A stretch of DNA of 64,000 nucleotides from NCBI GenBank assembly GCA_029060405.1, contig JAIDUB010000081.1:1-64000 (forward strand), given 5' to 3'. The DNA comes from Duncaniella sp. (lineage in GTDB: Bacteria; Bacteroidota; Bacteroidia; Bacteroidales; Muribaculaceae). Below, piece after piece: positions 10,766 through 21,800 of the stretch. Position numbers and translations under genes: made by a program. The notes below the pieces were generated by a model. The model did not search any database. It worked only from the letters and a program-made list of their open reading frames with translations, and was not told the origin of the DNA. The stretch's first letter is position 1. Every line of letters starts with the position of its first letter.

Positions 10766-12364
10766 TTACTTGAATATCCTTGAATATTTCGAGAGGAGTG
10801 CGCTGAAACGTGAATCGCCGCGCAGGGGAGCCACGTTGAGGTTGGCCTCGTCGGCGCGGGTCCATGCGTGGAAGTTGGCATAGCCTTTTTCAAGCGATTT
10901 TTCCATGCATGCAAAAGCTTTGTCAAGATTGCCGTCCCATGCGAAGAAGCATGCGCCGTAGTAGTTGACCAGACCGTCATAGTCCTCGGCAGTGGAGAGC
11001 ACCTTGTTCATCCAGCGTCGGCCGTCGTCGTCGCGACCGAGTGCAAGCATGGCGAAGCCGCGAAGCGATCTTACGTTGTCGAAGTCATAATCCATGTCGA
11101 GCACCCGCTCGTAGCTTGCGCGACCGCTCTTGGCGTTGTTGCGGAACTTCTCGAGCACCCATCCGCGCAGTATGTACAGCTCGGGGTCTTCCGGATTGTT
11201 CATGGCCGCCTCGCTGAGGGCTACCGAAGCCTCGGTGTAATTCTTGAGGGCAATAAGGGCATTGGCGCGGGCTATGAGGGCGGCATTGGATTCGGGATTG
11301 GATTCCACTGCCTTGTCGGCGCTTGCAAGCGCGTTTTCAGCTTCATTGAGAGCAAGAAGAATCTTTGACTTGAGCACGTTATAGTCAGTGTTGTCGGGTG
11401 CGGCTCCCACGGCATAGTCGGCATTGAGCATAGCTTTTTCATATTCGCCCAGAGCGTAGTAACATTCGGCGAGCGCCGCGTTTATGCCGGGATAGGAGTC
11501 AAGATGACCTTCGATGATTTTGTTGTAATCGTCGATAGCCGCCATGTAGTTGCAGTGGTTTTGCGCGATCATGGCACGGATGTAGTAGAACATTCCGTTT
11601 TGAGGCGCCTGACGTATCGCGTTGGATAGTCCGGCTATCACCACCGGATAATCGGAGCGCGAGAGCATGACCAGATGAGCCAGCGCGCGACCGGTATTCT
11701 GCTCGTCGGTGGATATTGCCATGATGTAGTCGTCGACCGCTCCTTGAGGATTGCCCATCATTGTGTGGACGTCGGCGCGACGCATATATACCTCGCTGTT
11801 GTTGGGCGATAGGGTGAGGGCCTGATCGATAAGCTCGTTGGCGGTACCGAGATTGTTTTCCTTCACGGCGATACGGGCCAGACCGAACACGGCCTCAAGG
11901 CTGCGGGAGTTCATCTGCTGCATTATCTTGAAGTCGGTCTTAGCCTCGGGGTAACGCTCGAGGTTGTACAGCGCCGTGGCACGCTGGTATATGGTGGGGA
12001 AATCGCCGGGTATAAGCGTGAGCACTTCATTGAAGTCGGCAAGAGCCTTTTCATAGCGGTGGTTCATCATCTGGATGTTGCCTCGCAGCGAGTAGGCTTG
12101 CGCGCGCATGTCGGTCTCCGATTCGGGAATATACTTGAGTGCGAGATCGATGTCGGCCAGTGCCTTCACATAATCGTCGCGGCGGTAATATTCGTTGGCG
12201 CGGCGGAAGAGCGCTTCCCAGTCGTGGGGATCTTCGTTGAGCACACTTGTGTAAGCCTTCATCAGGGCTTCGGCAAACGGATCGGTTTCAGTCTGGGCGT
12301 TTACTCCTAAAGCTGTAGCGCCGAGGAGCAGTCCGGGTATTATGATGCGTTTAAAAAATTTCAT
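10766..12364 (-). CDS. Tetratricopeptide repeat protein
   Basis: Signal peptide and repeated TPR-type motifs (e.g. ALADFNEVLTLIPGDFPTIYQRATALYNLERYPEA). Confidence 0.9.
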   Translation of the reverse strand: MKFFKRIIIPGLLLGATALGVNAQTETDPFAEALMKAYTSVLNEDPHDWEALFRRANEYYRRDDYVKALADIDLALKYIPESETDMRAQAYSLRGNIQMMNHRYEKALADFNEVLTLIPGDFPTIYQRATALYNLERYPEAKTDFKIMQQMNSRSLEAVFGLARIAVKENNLGTANELIDQALTLSPNNSEVYMRRADVHTMMGNPQGAVDDYIMAISTDEQNTGRALAHLVMLSRSDYPVVIAGLSNAIRQAPQNGMFYYIRAMIAQNHCNYMAAIDDYNKIIEGHLDSYPGINAALAECYYALGEYEKAMLNADYAVGAAPDNTDYNVLKSKILLALNEAENALASADKAVESNPESNAALIARANALIALKNYTEASVALSEAAMNNPEDPELYILRGWVLEKFRNNAKSGRASYERVLDMDYDFDNVRSLRGFAMLALGRDDDGRRWMNKVLSTAEDYDGLVNYYGACFFAWDGNLDKAFACMEKSLEKGYANFHAWTRADEANLNVAPLRGDSRFSALLSKYSRIFK

Positions 12365-12391
12365 TGTGATAAAGATATGATTGGCTTATGA

Positions 12392-13204
12392 TTAGAAGTT
12401 GTTGACCACGCGGCGGAGTTCTACGAGCTGCTTGAGCAGTCGGGGAAGTCGGTCGAGGGGAAGCATGTTGGCGCCGTCGCTCTTGGCTTTCGACGGTTCG
12501 GGATGTGTCTCGATGAAAAGACCGTCGACGCCCACGGCTATACCGGCACGGGCTATGGTGTCGATGAGGTCGGGTCGACCGCCGGTCACACCCTTGGGCT
12601 GGTTGGGCTGCTGGAGCGAATGGGTTGCGTCGAGAATCACGGGCACTCCGAATTTCTGCATCTCGGGAATACCGCGGTAATCAACTATAAGGTCTTGATA
12701 GCCAAATGATACGCCGCGTTCTGTCACGGCTACATTGTTGTTTCCGGCATCGCGCACCTTATCGATGGCAAAGGTCATAGCCTCGGGCGAAAGGAACTGA
12801 CCTTTCTTGATGTTGACGGCTTTGCCGGTGCGGGCGGCGGCAAGAAGCAGGTCGGTCTGGCGGCAAAGGAACGCAGGTATCTGAAGCACGTCGACATACT
12901 CGGCAGCCATAGCGGCTTCCTCGGGCGAATGGATGTCGGTCACTACCGGCACGCCAAATTCCTTGCGCACCTTTGCGAGAATCTTCAGTGCCTCGTGGTC
13001 GCCTATTCCTGTAAAGGAATCGAGTCGCGAGCGGTTGGCTTTGCGGTATGACCCCTTGAACACGTAGGGGATATTGAGCTCCGAAGTGAGCTTCACGATA
13101 GTTTCGGCTATGTTCATTGCCATTGCCTCTCCCTCGATTACACAGGGGCCCGCAAGGAGGAAGAACATAGGCTGCGAACTGTAGTTTTCAAACTTGAAAT
13201 CCAT
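12392..13204 (-). CDS. kdsA: 3-deoxy-8-phosphooctulonate synthase
   Basis: FFLLAGPCVIEGE, FKGSYRKANRSRLDSFTGIG and DATHSLQQPN motifs. Confidence 0.95.
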   Translation of the reverse strand: MDFKFENYSSQPMFFLLAGPCVIEGEAMAMNIAETIVKLTSELNIPYVFKGSYRKANRSRLDSFTGIGDHEALKILAKVRKEFGVPVVTDIHSPEEAAMAAEYVDVLQIPAFLCRQTDLLLAAARTGKAVNIKKGQFLSPEAMTFAIDKVRDAGNNNVAVTERGVSFGYQDLIVDYRGIPEMQKFGVPVILDATHSLQQPNQPKGVTGGRPDLIDTIARAGIAVGVDGLFIETHPEPSKAKSDGANMLPLDRLPRLLKQLVELRRVVNNF

Positions 13205-13213
13205 TGATATATT

Positions 13214-13933
13214 CTATATATTAATGTGGTTGATCTGGTCTATTATATGACAGGCCGACACGGCATAGAGTGCGGCGGTCTCGGTGCGGAGGCGGTTTTT
13301 GCCAAGAGTCACGGCCGAGAATCCGGCACCGAGAGTCAATTCTATCTCGGCCGGAGAGAAATCACCCTCGGGCCCTATGAGAATTATCGTATTGCCGCCC
13401 GGGCGGTAAAGTGAAGTGAAATCCTTGAGCTCCACGGTGTCGTCGCAGTATGCTATCGCTTTGGTATATCCGTCGAAATCACCTGTGATTTTGTGAATCG
13501 GTGTCATTTCATCTATTACGGGAAGCACGGCTTTCAGCGACTGCTTCATGGCCGAGACCGCGATTTTTTCCAGCCGCTCGGTCTTGATTTCCTTGCGCTC
13601 CGATCGGGCGCAGAGCATGGGGATGATACGGTTTACGCCTATCTCGGTAAGCTTTTCCACCATCCATTCCATACGGTCGAGATGTTTTGTGGGCGCAACC
13701 GCCACCACAATCTGCTGTGACCACGGGAGAGGTTGGGTATCGCAGGAAATAATCTCGACTGCGGCGCGCTTGGAGTGGGCTTCGGTCATGCGGCACTGAT
13801 ACACGTTGCCGCGCCCGTCGATGACCTGCAGCGGATCACCGGATTTCATGCGAAGCACCCTCACGGCATGAGCCGAGTCGCTCTCGGGAAGCCGGAGCGT
13901 GTCAGCGATTTCGGGGGCGTAGAATTGTATCAT
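13214..13933 (-). CDS. rsmE: 16S rRNA (uracil(1498)-N(3))-methyltransferase
   Basis: SDSAHAVRVLRMKSGD, LIGPEGDFSPAEIEL and LGKNRLRTETAALYA motifs. Confidence 0.93.
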   Translation of the reverse strand: MIQFYAPEIADTLRLPESDSAHAVRVLRMKSGDPLQVIDGRGNVYQCRMTEAHSKRAAVEIISCDTQPLPWSQQIVVAVAPTKHLDRMEWMVEKLTEIGVNRIIPMLCARSERKEIKTERLEKIAVSAMKQSLKAVLPVIDEMTPIHKITGDFDGYTKAIAYCDDTVELKDFTSLYRPGGNTIILIGPEGDFSPAEIELTLGAGFSAVTLGKNRLRTETAALYAVSACHIIDQINHINI

Positions 13934-13951
13934 TGCCTTGTGGATAATCGG

Positions 13952-15319
13952 TTATTCTTCTACGGGAGCGTCAACAAATCCGTCGGGAGCGGCCTGCTCG
14001 GTAACCTCGGGTTGGTCAGGCGACTGACGTTTTTCCTTGAATATTATCATGAACAGCACGGCCACTACCAGTGCATAGGCTGCGAATATGGCCCAGCTTG
14101 TCTGCCAGCCATGCAGCACTGCCACGGGATTGTCCTGTATGGCGGGATTGAATACGAGATTGTTCACTACCACCGAGCCGGCGATAAGCGTACCCAGCGA
14201 GGCGCCTATGCCGTTGGTCATAAGCATGAACAGGCCCTGTGCCGAGCTGCGCTGTGCGGGAGGAGTCTGAGAGTCGACATACAGTCCGCCCGACACATTG
14301 AAGAAGTCAAATGCCACGCCGTAGACTATACACGACATTATGAGGTAGCCCACGCCCGAAGGGGATGTGTTGCCGATGGAGAAGAATCCGAAGCGGAGCA
14401 CCCATGCAAACATCGCTATAAGCATCACACCCTTGATGCCGTAGCGCTTTAGGCAGAAGGGTATCAGGAGGATGCACAGAGCCTCGGCGCACTGCGATAT
14501 GGAGATGAGGAATGTGGGATTCTGTGCCCAGAAGCCGCCTTCATAGCCCGGAACGCTGTTGAACTGATATATATAGCTCGATCCGTAGCTGTTGGTGATC
14601 TGAAGCGAGACGCCAAGGAACATGCAGAAGATGAAGAATATAGCCATCTCCTTGCGCTTGAAGAGCGAGAATGCTTTCACTCCGAGGCTGTCGGCAAGCG
14701 ATTTGCTTTCCGATTTCTTTACTGGGCAGTCGGGGAGGGTGAGGCAGTAGGCGGCGAGCACGAGACTGAGCGCACCCGAGAGATAAAACTGTGTATAACT
14801 GTGCTGTATTTCCACTCCGCCTATCGAGATGAAGTTTACGGCAAGTTCGGCCACGATGAATCCCACGGTGCCGAATACGCGGATGGGCGGAAACTCCTTG
14901 ACCGTGTCGAGGCGATTCTGTTCAAGCACGTTGAATGCAACGGAGTTGGACATTCCTATCGTGGGCATGAAAAATGCCACCGATATGGCGTAGAGGGTGA
15001 AAATGGATGTAAACGGCAGCTGATCGCCCGAAACGGATGCCACGTAGCCGGCCGCAATCATGAAGATGCCGGCAAGCAACTGGCAAAGGCTGAGAGTCTT
15101 TTGTGCAGGAATCCAGCGGTCGGCGATGATGCCTACGATTGCAGGCATGAATATCGATACTATACCTTGGGCGGTGTAGAACCAGAAAACGTAGTTGCCC
15201 AGACCGTGGTTGGCAAGATACATACCCATCGAGATCAGGTAAGCTCCCCAGATGGCAAACTCGAGGAAGTTCATCACCGTGAGCCTCGCCTTGATCTGAA
15301 ATGTATTTGAATTAGTCAT
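13952..15319 (-). CDS. MFS nucleoside permease (NupG-like)
   Basis: 12-TM pattern; LTVMNFLEFAIWGAYLISMGMYL start typical of nucleoside:H+ symporters in Bacteroidetes. Confidence 0.85.
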   Translation of the reverse strand: MTNSNTFQIKARLTVMNFLEFAIWGAYLISMGMYLANHGLGNYVFWFYTAQGIVSIFMPAIVGIIADRWIPAQKTLSLCQLLAGIFMIAAGYVASVSGDQLPFTSIFTLYAISVAFFMPTIGMSNSVAFNVLEQNRLDTVKEFPPIRVFGTVGFIVAELAVNFISIGGVEIQHSYTQFYLSGALSLVLAAYCLTLPDCPVKKSESKSLADSLGVKAFSLFKRKEMAIFFIFCMFLGVSLQITNSYGSSYIYQFNSVPGYEGGFWAQNPTFLISISQCAEALCILLIPFCLKRYGIKGVMLIAMFAWVLRFGFFSIGNTSPSGVGYLIMSCIVYGVAFDFFNVSGGLYVDSQTPPAQRSSAQGLFMLMTNGIGASLGTLIAGSVVVNNLVFNPAIQDNPVAVLHGWQTSWAIFAAYALVVAVLFMIIFKEKRQSPDQPEVTEQAAPDGFVDAPVEE

Positions 15320-15360
15320 AGTGTAATAAACAGTTGAAAGTGGTATTGGACGTGTTAAGG

Positions 15361-16065
15361 TTATTCGGTTGCGGGTTGGTCGGTAGGGTTGTCGCGTTGC
15401 ATGCGCTTCTGTTTCAGTATAGCCATTACCCGGGCGGCTTCTTCGTATTCCTCGCGCTCGGTCAGGCGCGCTATGGTGCGCTCAAGTTCCTCGATGGCGT
15501 AGTTCTCGAGTCGCGGCTCGCGGGTATACGATGATTCTTCCTCCGCTTCCTCCGAAAGCATTTCATCGTCGGTGTCGTCATCGTCATAGCTCTCAAATCC
15601 GGTATCGTCGTCATCTTCCTCGTCATCGCCGCCTTCATGATTCTCCTCCTCGACTTCAAGGAGAAAACCGGTCTGATCGAGAATAGCCTGAGTGGTATAT
15701 ATGGGCGAACCGGTGCGCATGGCTATTGCTATGCCGTCGCTGGTGCGGGAGTCGATCACTACGGTGCGGTCGCCGTCGGTAAACGTCAGTTCACACGAGA
15801 ATATGCCATCCTCAAATTTGTAGATGAAAGCTTCCTTTAGCTTTACGCCAAACGTGTGGGCAAACGACACGAAAAGGTCATGAGTCATGGGGCGCGGCGG
15901 CTTTATGCTCTCCATGGTCATGGCTATCGACTGAGCCTCGGCGGGGCCTATTACCACCGGGATGCGGTAAGGGCCGTTGACCTGCGCCAGTATCAGTGCA
16001 TAGGCACCCTGCTGTATCTGGCTGTAGGAGAGCCCGAGGACTTTCAATCTTATTCTTTGTTCCAT
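15361..16065 (-). CDS. Bifunctional nuclease family protein (DUF151) with acidic linker and C-terminal UVR-type motif
   Basis: VVIGPAEAQSIAMTMESIKPPRPMTHDL and RTSDGIAIAMRTGSPIYT motifs; acidic EEDDDD run; ELERTIARLTEREEYEEAARVMAILKQKR. Confidence 0.88.
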   Translation of the reverse strand: MEQRIRLKVLGLSYSQIQQGAYALILAQVNGPYRIPVVIGPAEAQSIAMTMESIKPPRPMTHDLFVSFAHTFGVKLKEAFIYKFEDGIFSCELTFTDGDRTVVIDSRTSDGIAIAMRTGSPIYTTQAILDQTGFLLEVEEENHEGGDDEEDDDDTGFESYDDDDTDDEMLSEEAEEESSYTREPRLENYAIEELERTIARLTEREEYEEAARVMAILKQKRMQRDNPTDQPATE

Positions 16066-16095
16066 ATATTATATATGTGGTGGAATTATGATTGA

Positions 16096-17184
16096 TTACA
16101 CATTGATGTTACCTCCCGAAATCACACCGCTGCCGAGACAGATGGTTTTCTCGGGATTATAAATTACGCCAAACTGACCCGGGGCTATGCCCTGAACCCG
16201 TCCCGGCGACGTGATGATGTATTCGCTTTCAGTGCCGGGCACACGCGACAGCGTGGCGGGCATGAACTCGGGAGTGTGGCGGTTTTTAAATGTTATCTCC
16301 ACATTTTCACATGCTTCGGGCCACGGATCGCGGGTGATCCAGTGCATTTCGGCAAGATGCAGCGCGTGGCCGTATTGCTTCTCGGTGTCATATCCGCGCG
16401 ACACGTAGATCACATTGTCGTGCACATTCTTGCGCACCACATACCACGGACCGCCCGAAAGGCCGAGGCCCTTGCGCTGACCTATGGTGTGGAACCAGAA
16501 TCCGCGGTGCTCTCCCAGCTTGCGCCCTGTCTCGAGCTCGACAATCGCGCCGGGACGCTCGCCGAGATGGCGGCGGATGAAATCGTTGTAATTGATCTTG
16601 CCGAGGAAACATATTCCCTGACTGTCGCGGCGGTAGGCGTTGGGCATGCGGGTCTCCACTGCTATCTCCCTCACGCGCGACTTGGGCATGTCGCCAATGG
16701 GAAACATAAGATGCGAAAGCTGGTCATAGGATATCTGAGCGAGGAAGTCAGTCTGATCCTTTACAAGATCCACAGCTGTGCCCAGATATACAAGCCCGTC
16801 GTCGCCGTCGACGGTGGTGGCGTAATGCCCCGTGGCCGTACGATCAAATTCGTGACCCCACCGCTGCTCGAAAAATCCGAACTTTATCATCTTGTTGCAC
16901 ATGATATCGGGGTTGGGGGTCAGTCCCTCGCGCACGGTGCGCAGGGCGTATTCCATCACGTTGTCCCAGTATTCCTGATGGAGCGAAACTATGTCAAAGG
17001 GCAGCCGGTAGCGCTCGGCAATGAAGCGGCACATCTCGATATCTTCCTCGGCCGAGCAGTCGCCCTCGTCGGTATCGAGACCTATACGGATATAAAACAG
17101 GTGCAGGTCATGTCCCTGCTCGAGAAGCCTGTGCACCGCAACGGCACTGTCGACTCCGCCTGATATCAATACTGCAACTTTCAT
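16096..17184 (-). CDS. mnmA: tRNA-specific 2-thiouridylase
   Basis: VLISGGVDSAVAVHRL PP-loop, NPDIMCNKMIKFG, ATGHYA and RRDSQGICFLGK motifs. Confidence 0.95.
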   Translation of the reverse strand: MKVAVLISGGVDSAVAVHRLLEQGHDLHLFYIRIGLDTDEGDCSAEEDIEMCRFIAERYRLPFDIVSLHQEYWDNVMEYALRTVREGLTPNPDIMCNKMIKFGFFEQRWGHEFDRTATGHYATTVDGDDGLVYLGTAVDLVKDQTDFLAQISYDQLSHLMFPIGDMPKSRVREIAVETRMPNAYRRDSQGICFLGKINYNDFIRRHLGERPGAIVELETGRKLGEHRGFWFHTIGQRKGLGLSGGPWYVVRKNVHDNVIYVSRGYDTEKQYGHALHLAEMHWITRDPWPEACENVEITFKNRHTPEFMPATLSRVPGTESEYIITSPGRVQGIAPGQFGVIYNPEKTICLGSGVISGGNINV

Positions 17185-17693
17185 TATACTTCCTCGAGCA
17201 CTTCTTCTTCAGTCTTGCCGTGACGGTCAATTATATACAGAGATATGAAATAATCCAGCGAAATCTTGCCCGGCCCCACTATGAGCAGAAACAGGTATAT
17301 GCCTATGAACATGATGGGAAGATAACCGGGATCGGTGCTGTCGAGGCCGTAGACCGGCAGATTGGGCACCATGTCGTGGAGTATGTAATACTCGGCGGCT
17401 ATCATGGCCACCACCGGAGGCACCACGCTCATGCGTGTAAGGAATCCCACCATGATAAGCAGCGAGCATCCGAGCTCTATGATGATCATTATGATCAGCG
17501 AGCACATGGGCGACATGTTGAGCACCGTGGGGAAGTCGAGGCACAATTCATTGAAATTTACCAGATGGCGTATGCCGAATTGCATCATCATCACGCCCAC
17601 GAAAAGGCGCAGAAACAGCCGTCCCATATTCGGGTAGCTGCGGCCGATGGAATTTAGATAGAAATTGACTGTCGAGTTGAGGAAGCCGTTCAT
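17184..17693 (-). CDS. DoxX family membrane protein
   Basis: 169 aa, four hydrophobic segments; LFLRLFVGVMMMQFGIRHL typical of DoxX. Confidence 0.8.
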   Translation of the reverse strand: MNGFLNSTVNFYLNSIGRSYPNMGRLFLRLFVGVMMMQFGIRHLVNFNELCLDFPTVLNMSPMCSLIIMIIIELGCSLLIMVGFLTRMSVVPPVVAMIAAEYYILHDMVPNLPVYGLDSTDPGYLPIMFIGIYLFLLIVGPGKISLDYFISLYIIDRHGKTEEEVLEEV

Positions 17694-17724
17694 ATCAGTG
17701 GAATATTATGAGAAAGAGAGGAAA

Positions 17725-18612
17725 TTATCTTTTCTTCAGCTGGCGCATTATGTCGAGCACCTGATCAATGTCGAGATGCTTGAAGCGGATTTTGCCGTTT
17801 TTGTCAAGAATATAGAACACCGGCATATCACCGCGGAGGTCAAGGATCATGTCGATGTCGGGCGAAGCACCCACGCTCCATTCCTTGGGATAACCCTCCA
17901 CGTCGCCTCGCCACTTCTCGTCGGGGTCGGCGGGAGTTATCGCCACGATTTTCAGCACACCCTCGTCGATGAGCTGGCGGGTGTTGACGTCGGCCGAAAG
18001 CCTCACGCGGGCCATGCGGCAAGCCGAGCAGTCGGGATCGTTGATGTAAAGAAGCACCACCCGCGCCGAGTCCATCGCCACATCACCCTGAGAGCCGTCG
18101 GGACGGGTGTAGGGGATAGAAGGTATCTTCCGGCCCGGGAGCGAATTGGAAAGCACCTCGGCCTGCTGGCGGAAACGCGCCTTGTAAGGCTTCTGGATCT
18201 TCTTGTTTTTGACCACGGCTTGAGCAAACGGGATATAGAGCTCGTCGGCCCACACCTTGGCCGTGTCGCTGTAAAGCTCCGCCTCGGCTATCTCGGCAAG
18301 GAAAAGCAGATCGTCGGGCTGCTTTTCGAGCCGTTTGGTGAAAGCCTCCACCGCAGCCATAGCCGAGTCGGGAGTGGCAAGCTGAAGTATCTCTAGATAA
18401 CCGCGGAACTCATCGGCCACGCGGGCGCGCGAAGAAAATGCTTTTTTCAAGTCGCAGAAATCCCAGAAATGGCGAGCCTGATAGTCACAGCGACCGGTAA
18501 GGGTCGAAATGCTGTCGGGCACGATAGGATATTGAAACAATCCGTCGGCCTTCGCACCGATCACACCCGAAAATATGATAATAAAGAGTAAAAATATGCG
18601 TCGTATCTTCAT
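17725..18612 (-). CDS. Secreted thioredoxin-like/DUF5106-type protein
   Basis: Signal peptide, LLYINDPDCSACRMARVRL and VFYILDKNGKIRFKHL as in thioredoxin-fold proteins. Confidence 0.75.
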   Translation of the reverse strand: MKIRRIFLLFIIIFSGVIGAKADGLFQYPIVPDSISTLTGRCDYQARHFWDFCDLKKAFSSRARVADEFRGYLEILQLATPDSAMAAVEAFTKRLEKQPDDLLFLAEIAEAELYSDTAKVWADELYIPFAQAVVKNKKIQKPYKARFRQQAEVLSNSLPGRKIPSIPYTRPDGSQGDVAMDSARVVLLYINDPDCSACRMARVRLSADVNTRQLIDEGVLKIVAITPADPDEKWRGDVEGYPKEWSVGASPDIDMILDLRGDMPVFYILDKNGKIRFKHLDIDQVLDIMRQLKKR

Positions 18613-18642
18613 GATTCGTATCTATACATGGTAATCAAGATA

Positions 18643-18650
18643 CAAAGGTA
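18643..18650 (-). promoter_or_regulatory. Bacteroidetes -7 element TACCTTTG upstream of the 17725..18612 gene
   Basis: Reverse complement of caaaggta matches TAnnTTTG, about 31 nt upstream of the start codon. Confidence 0.6.
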
Positions 18651-18753
18651 ATGAAAAATCCCGACATTTCCATCAGTCACCTATTTATAAAAGTTAAAAC
18701 ACCCGAGATTGGGTCGGGGAAAGTCAATGGGTTATGTTAACTTATAGGGCGAT

Positions 18754-18795
18754 AATAAAAACCCGGCCACATGGGGTGAGCATGTGGCCGGGTCG
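18754..18795 (-). terminator. Intrinsic terminator of the BspA-like gene
   Basis: 12-bp stem acccggccacat/atgtggccgggt followed on the minus strand by tttttattat. Confidence 0.9.
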
Positions 18796-18817
18796 AAAAT
18801 TAGGGAAGTACGGTTTT

Positions 18818-21800
18818 TCAGATTCTTATCTTGATGGCTGAGCCGTCGATGATGACTATGTAGATGCCGGGTTTTAGACCTGATATGCGGTTCTCGATGC
18901 TTTGTGCCACGCAAGTGCCGTAGGTATTGTAAACATATACAAGAGTCGGCTCGGCCGAGATGATGACTATATCGCTGCCTTCGGTGGTGACTATGGTAGT
19001 CTTGAGGCTGTCGGTAGAGTCAATGCCGGTGGTGGGCGCCGATACGGTCACTTCACACGTAGCGGTGAGTCCGTTGAGTGTGGTGGCGGTAATGGTGGCG
19101 GTGCCGGGTCCTACGGCTGTCACCACACCGTTTTCATCCACGGTGGCCACGGTTTCGTCGCTCGAAGACCACATCACGGTAGTCTCGGTAGTGTCATCGG
19201 GAGTGAAAGTGACTTTCAGTGTCACGTCCTCACCCTCAGTCAGCTGCTCAGCTTCAAAGCTTACTTCAATTTGGGTAGGTTCTACGGGTTTCATCCTGAC
19301 TGTAATTTCGCAGTCGGAAGTCAGTCCGTTGCCGGTAGTGGCCGTGATGGTGGCAGTGCCTGCCGATATACCGGTGATGACTCCATTCTCATCTACCGTG
19401 GCTACCGATTCGTCGCTTGACGTCCAGCTGATGGTGCGCTCGGTGGTTTCGGCCGGAGTGAATATTACCTCAGGGGTGAGCTTCTCATCGGCGAATATCA
19501 GTGCGCTGTGAGGATCGATGGTTATTTCGTAAGCTTCGATCACGCGCTTCACTACAGTGATTGCGCACGAGTCGCTCAGACCGTTGGAAGTGGTGGCGGT
19601 GATGGTGCACGAGCCTTCGGCCACGGCGGTCACCACACCGTTTTCATCCACGGTGGCTACCGAGGGGTCGCTCGACGTCCAGCTGACAGTCTTGTCGGTA
19701 GTGGTTTCGGGGCTGATGGTGGCAGTGAGTTCTATCGTATCGCCCTCGGTGATGTTGGCCATATCAGAATTAAGCTCAATGCTTTCAGCCACGTGTACGG
19801 CAGATATAACCGTTATGGCACATTCGGCGCTATGGCCTTTGGAGTTGGTGGCAGTGATGATAGCCGAGCCTTTGGCTATAGCGGTCACTAAACCATCGGT
19901 GCCCACGGTGGCCACATCCTCGTTGCTCGACTTCCAAGTCACTGTCTTGTCGGTGGCGTGGTCAGGTTCAACGGTGGCGGTGAGTTGCAGTGACTCACCC
20001 TCTACGAGTTCGGCTTTATCGGAGTTGAGGGTGATGGATTCAGGCTCTACCGATACCTCAACGACCGTGATCTCGCATGTGGCATTGATGCCGTTGGCTG
20101 TTGCCGTTATGGTGGCATTGCCGGGGGTTACGGCTGTCACGGTGCCGTTATCCACGGTAGCCACCGCCGTGTTGCTCGACGTCCAAGTGATGGTCTTGTC
20201 GGTGGCATTGTGAGGTTCGATCACTGCGGTGAGATCCACGGTCAGACCTTCGGTTACGTCCACCTTGTCGGGAGTAATGGTCAGGCCGCTCACCGATACA
20301 GGGATTACCGTAATCTTGCAGGTGGCTGAAAGGCCGTTGACAGTGGTGGCTGTCACTGTAGACTCGCCGGGCTTAAGGGCAGTGACGAGTCCGGTGTCAT
20401 CTACCGAGGCCACATCCTCGTCGCTCGACGTCCATTTCACCGACTTATCCGACGCATTGTCGGGGAGCACGGTAGCCTGAAGTTGGAAAGTCTCGCCATC
20501 ATATAACTCGGCTTCATCCGAATTGAGAGTCACCGCTTCGGCTGCGGGAGGCGTGACGGTAAGTGTCAGGGAGGTGACGTTTCCGTCGCCGCTTACAGCG
20601 GTGAGGGTAGTGGTGCCTAACTTAAGGGCCGACAGATAGCCGTCGTCGTCGATGGAGGCCACTTCGGGGTCAGATGATTCCCACCACACGGTATCGTCGG
20701 TAGTGTCGGCCGGGGTGAATTTTACAGTAAGTGATTTGATAGAGCCTATGGCTATCGACGGGTCAGGAAGCTCTATCTCTATCTTCTGACATGTCACTAT
20801 GGGTTGAGCCGGAGCTTTGGCCGACCAGCCGGTGGCGGCGTCATACAGGCTCTCGCTTCCGCTTGGCACGTAGAGTTTCGAGTCGGCGGCCACACCATAA
20901 AACATGCGGCTGTCGGCCGAACACGGTGTGTTGCTCGGATTGATGAATTTCTTTACATTAGCACATGCGTTGAATGCCGCGAAGTTTACTTGAGATAGTG
21001 AAGCCGGTAGTTTTACTACATTGGTCAAACCGGTACATTCAGCAAATGCACTTGCTCCGATGGTCTTGAGATTTTTGCCAAACTTAATACGCTTGAGTCC
21101 TACGCACTTGTTAAATGCAGCGGTTCCAAGTGAAGTTACAGCATCGGGTATAACTAATGTACCTGTGTAGCCGGTGCCGGCGAAAGCATTGTTGCCAATC
21201 TCAGTAACCGTTGCGGGAATTTCGAGTGTGCCGGTAAGTCCGCTGCAACCGGAGAAAATAGTATTGGGAATTGACGTCATGTTTTTGGGCAGTGTCAGAC
21301 TTGTAAATCCTGTACATAGATTAAACACACCGGTATCGAACGTGGTTGATTCAGGTAATATGAGTGCACCTGTGAAAGAACATCTACAAAATGCACCCGA
21401 TCCGACACATTCCAGAGTGCTCGGCAGAGTGAGATCGCCGTACATACCTGTGCAAAATTGGAAGGCTTGATATCCGATGGTTCTTAGGCCTTCAGGTAAC
21501 TCCAGACCGGTAAATCCGGTGCATTGATAAAACGCTTGTCTATCAATAGTGGTTACATTTTCAGGGATTACCAAAGTCCCTGTCAGTCCTGAGCATCCGT
21601 AAAAGCAATAACTATTTATTGTTGTAACATTTGCTGGTAGCACCAATTCGCCTGTAAGACCGCTGCAATTATAAAATGCAGATGAACCGATGGAAGTAAT
21701 ACCGTTGTGCATCACCAGTTTTGTAAATCCGGTGCACTTATAAAATGCGCTACTTGGAATAGTAGTAACAGTTTCCGGTACGACGATCTCACCGGTCAGG

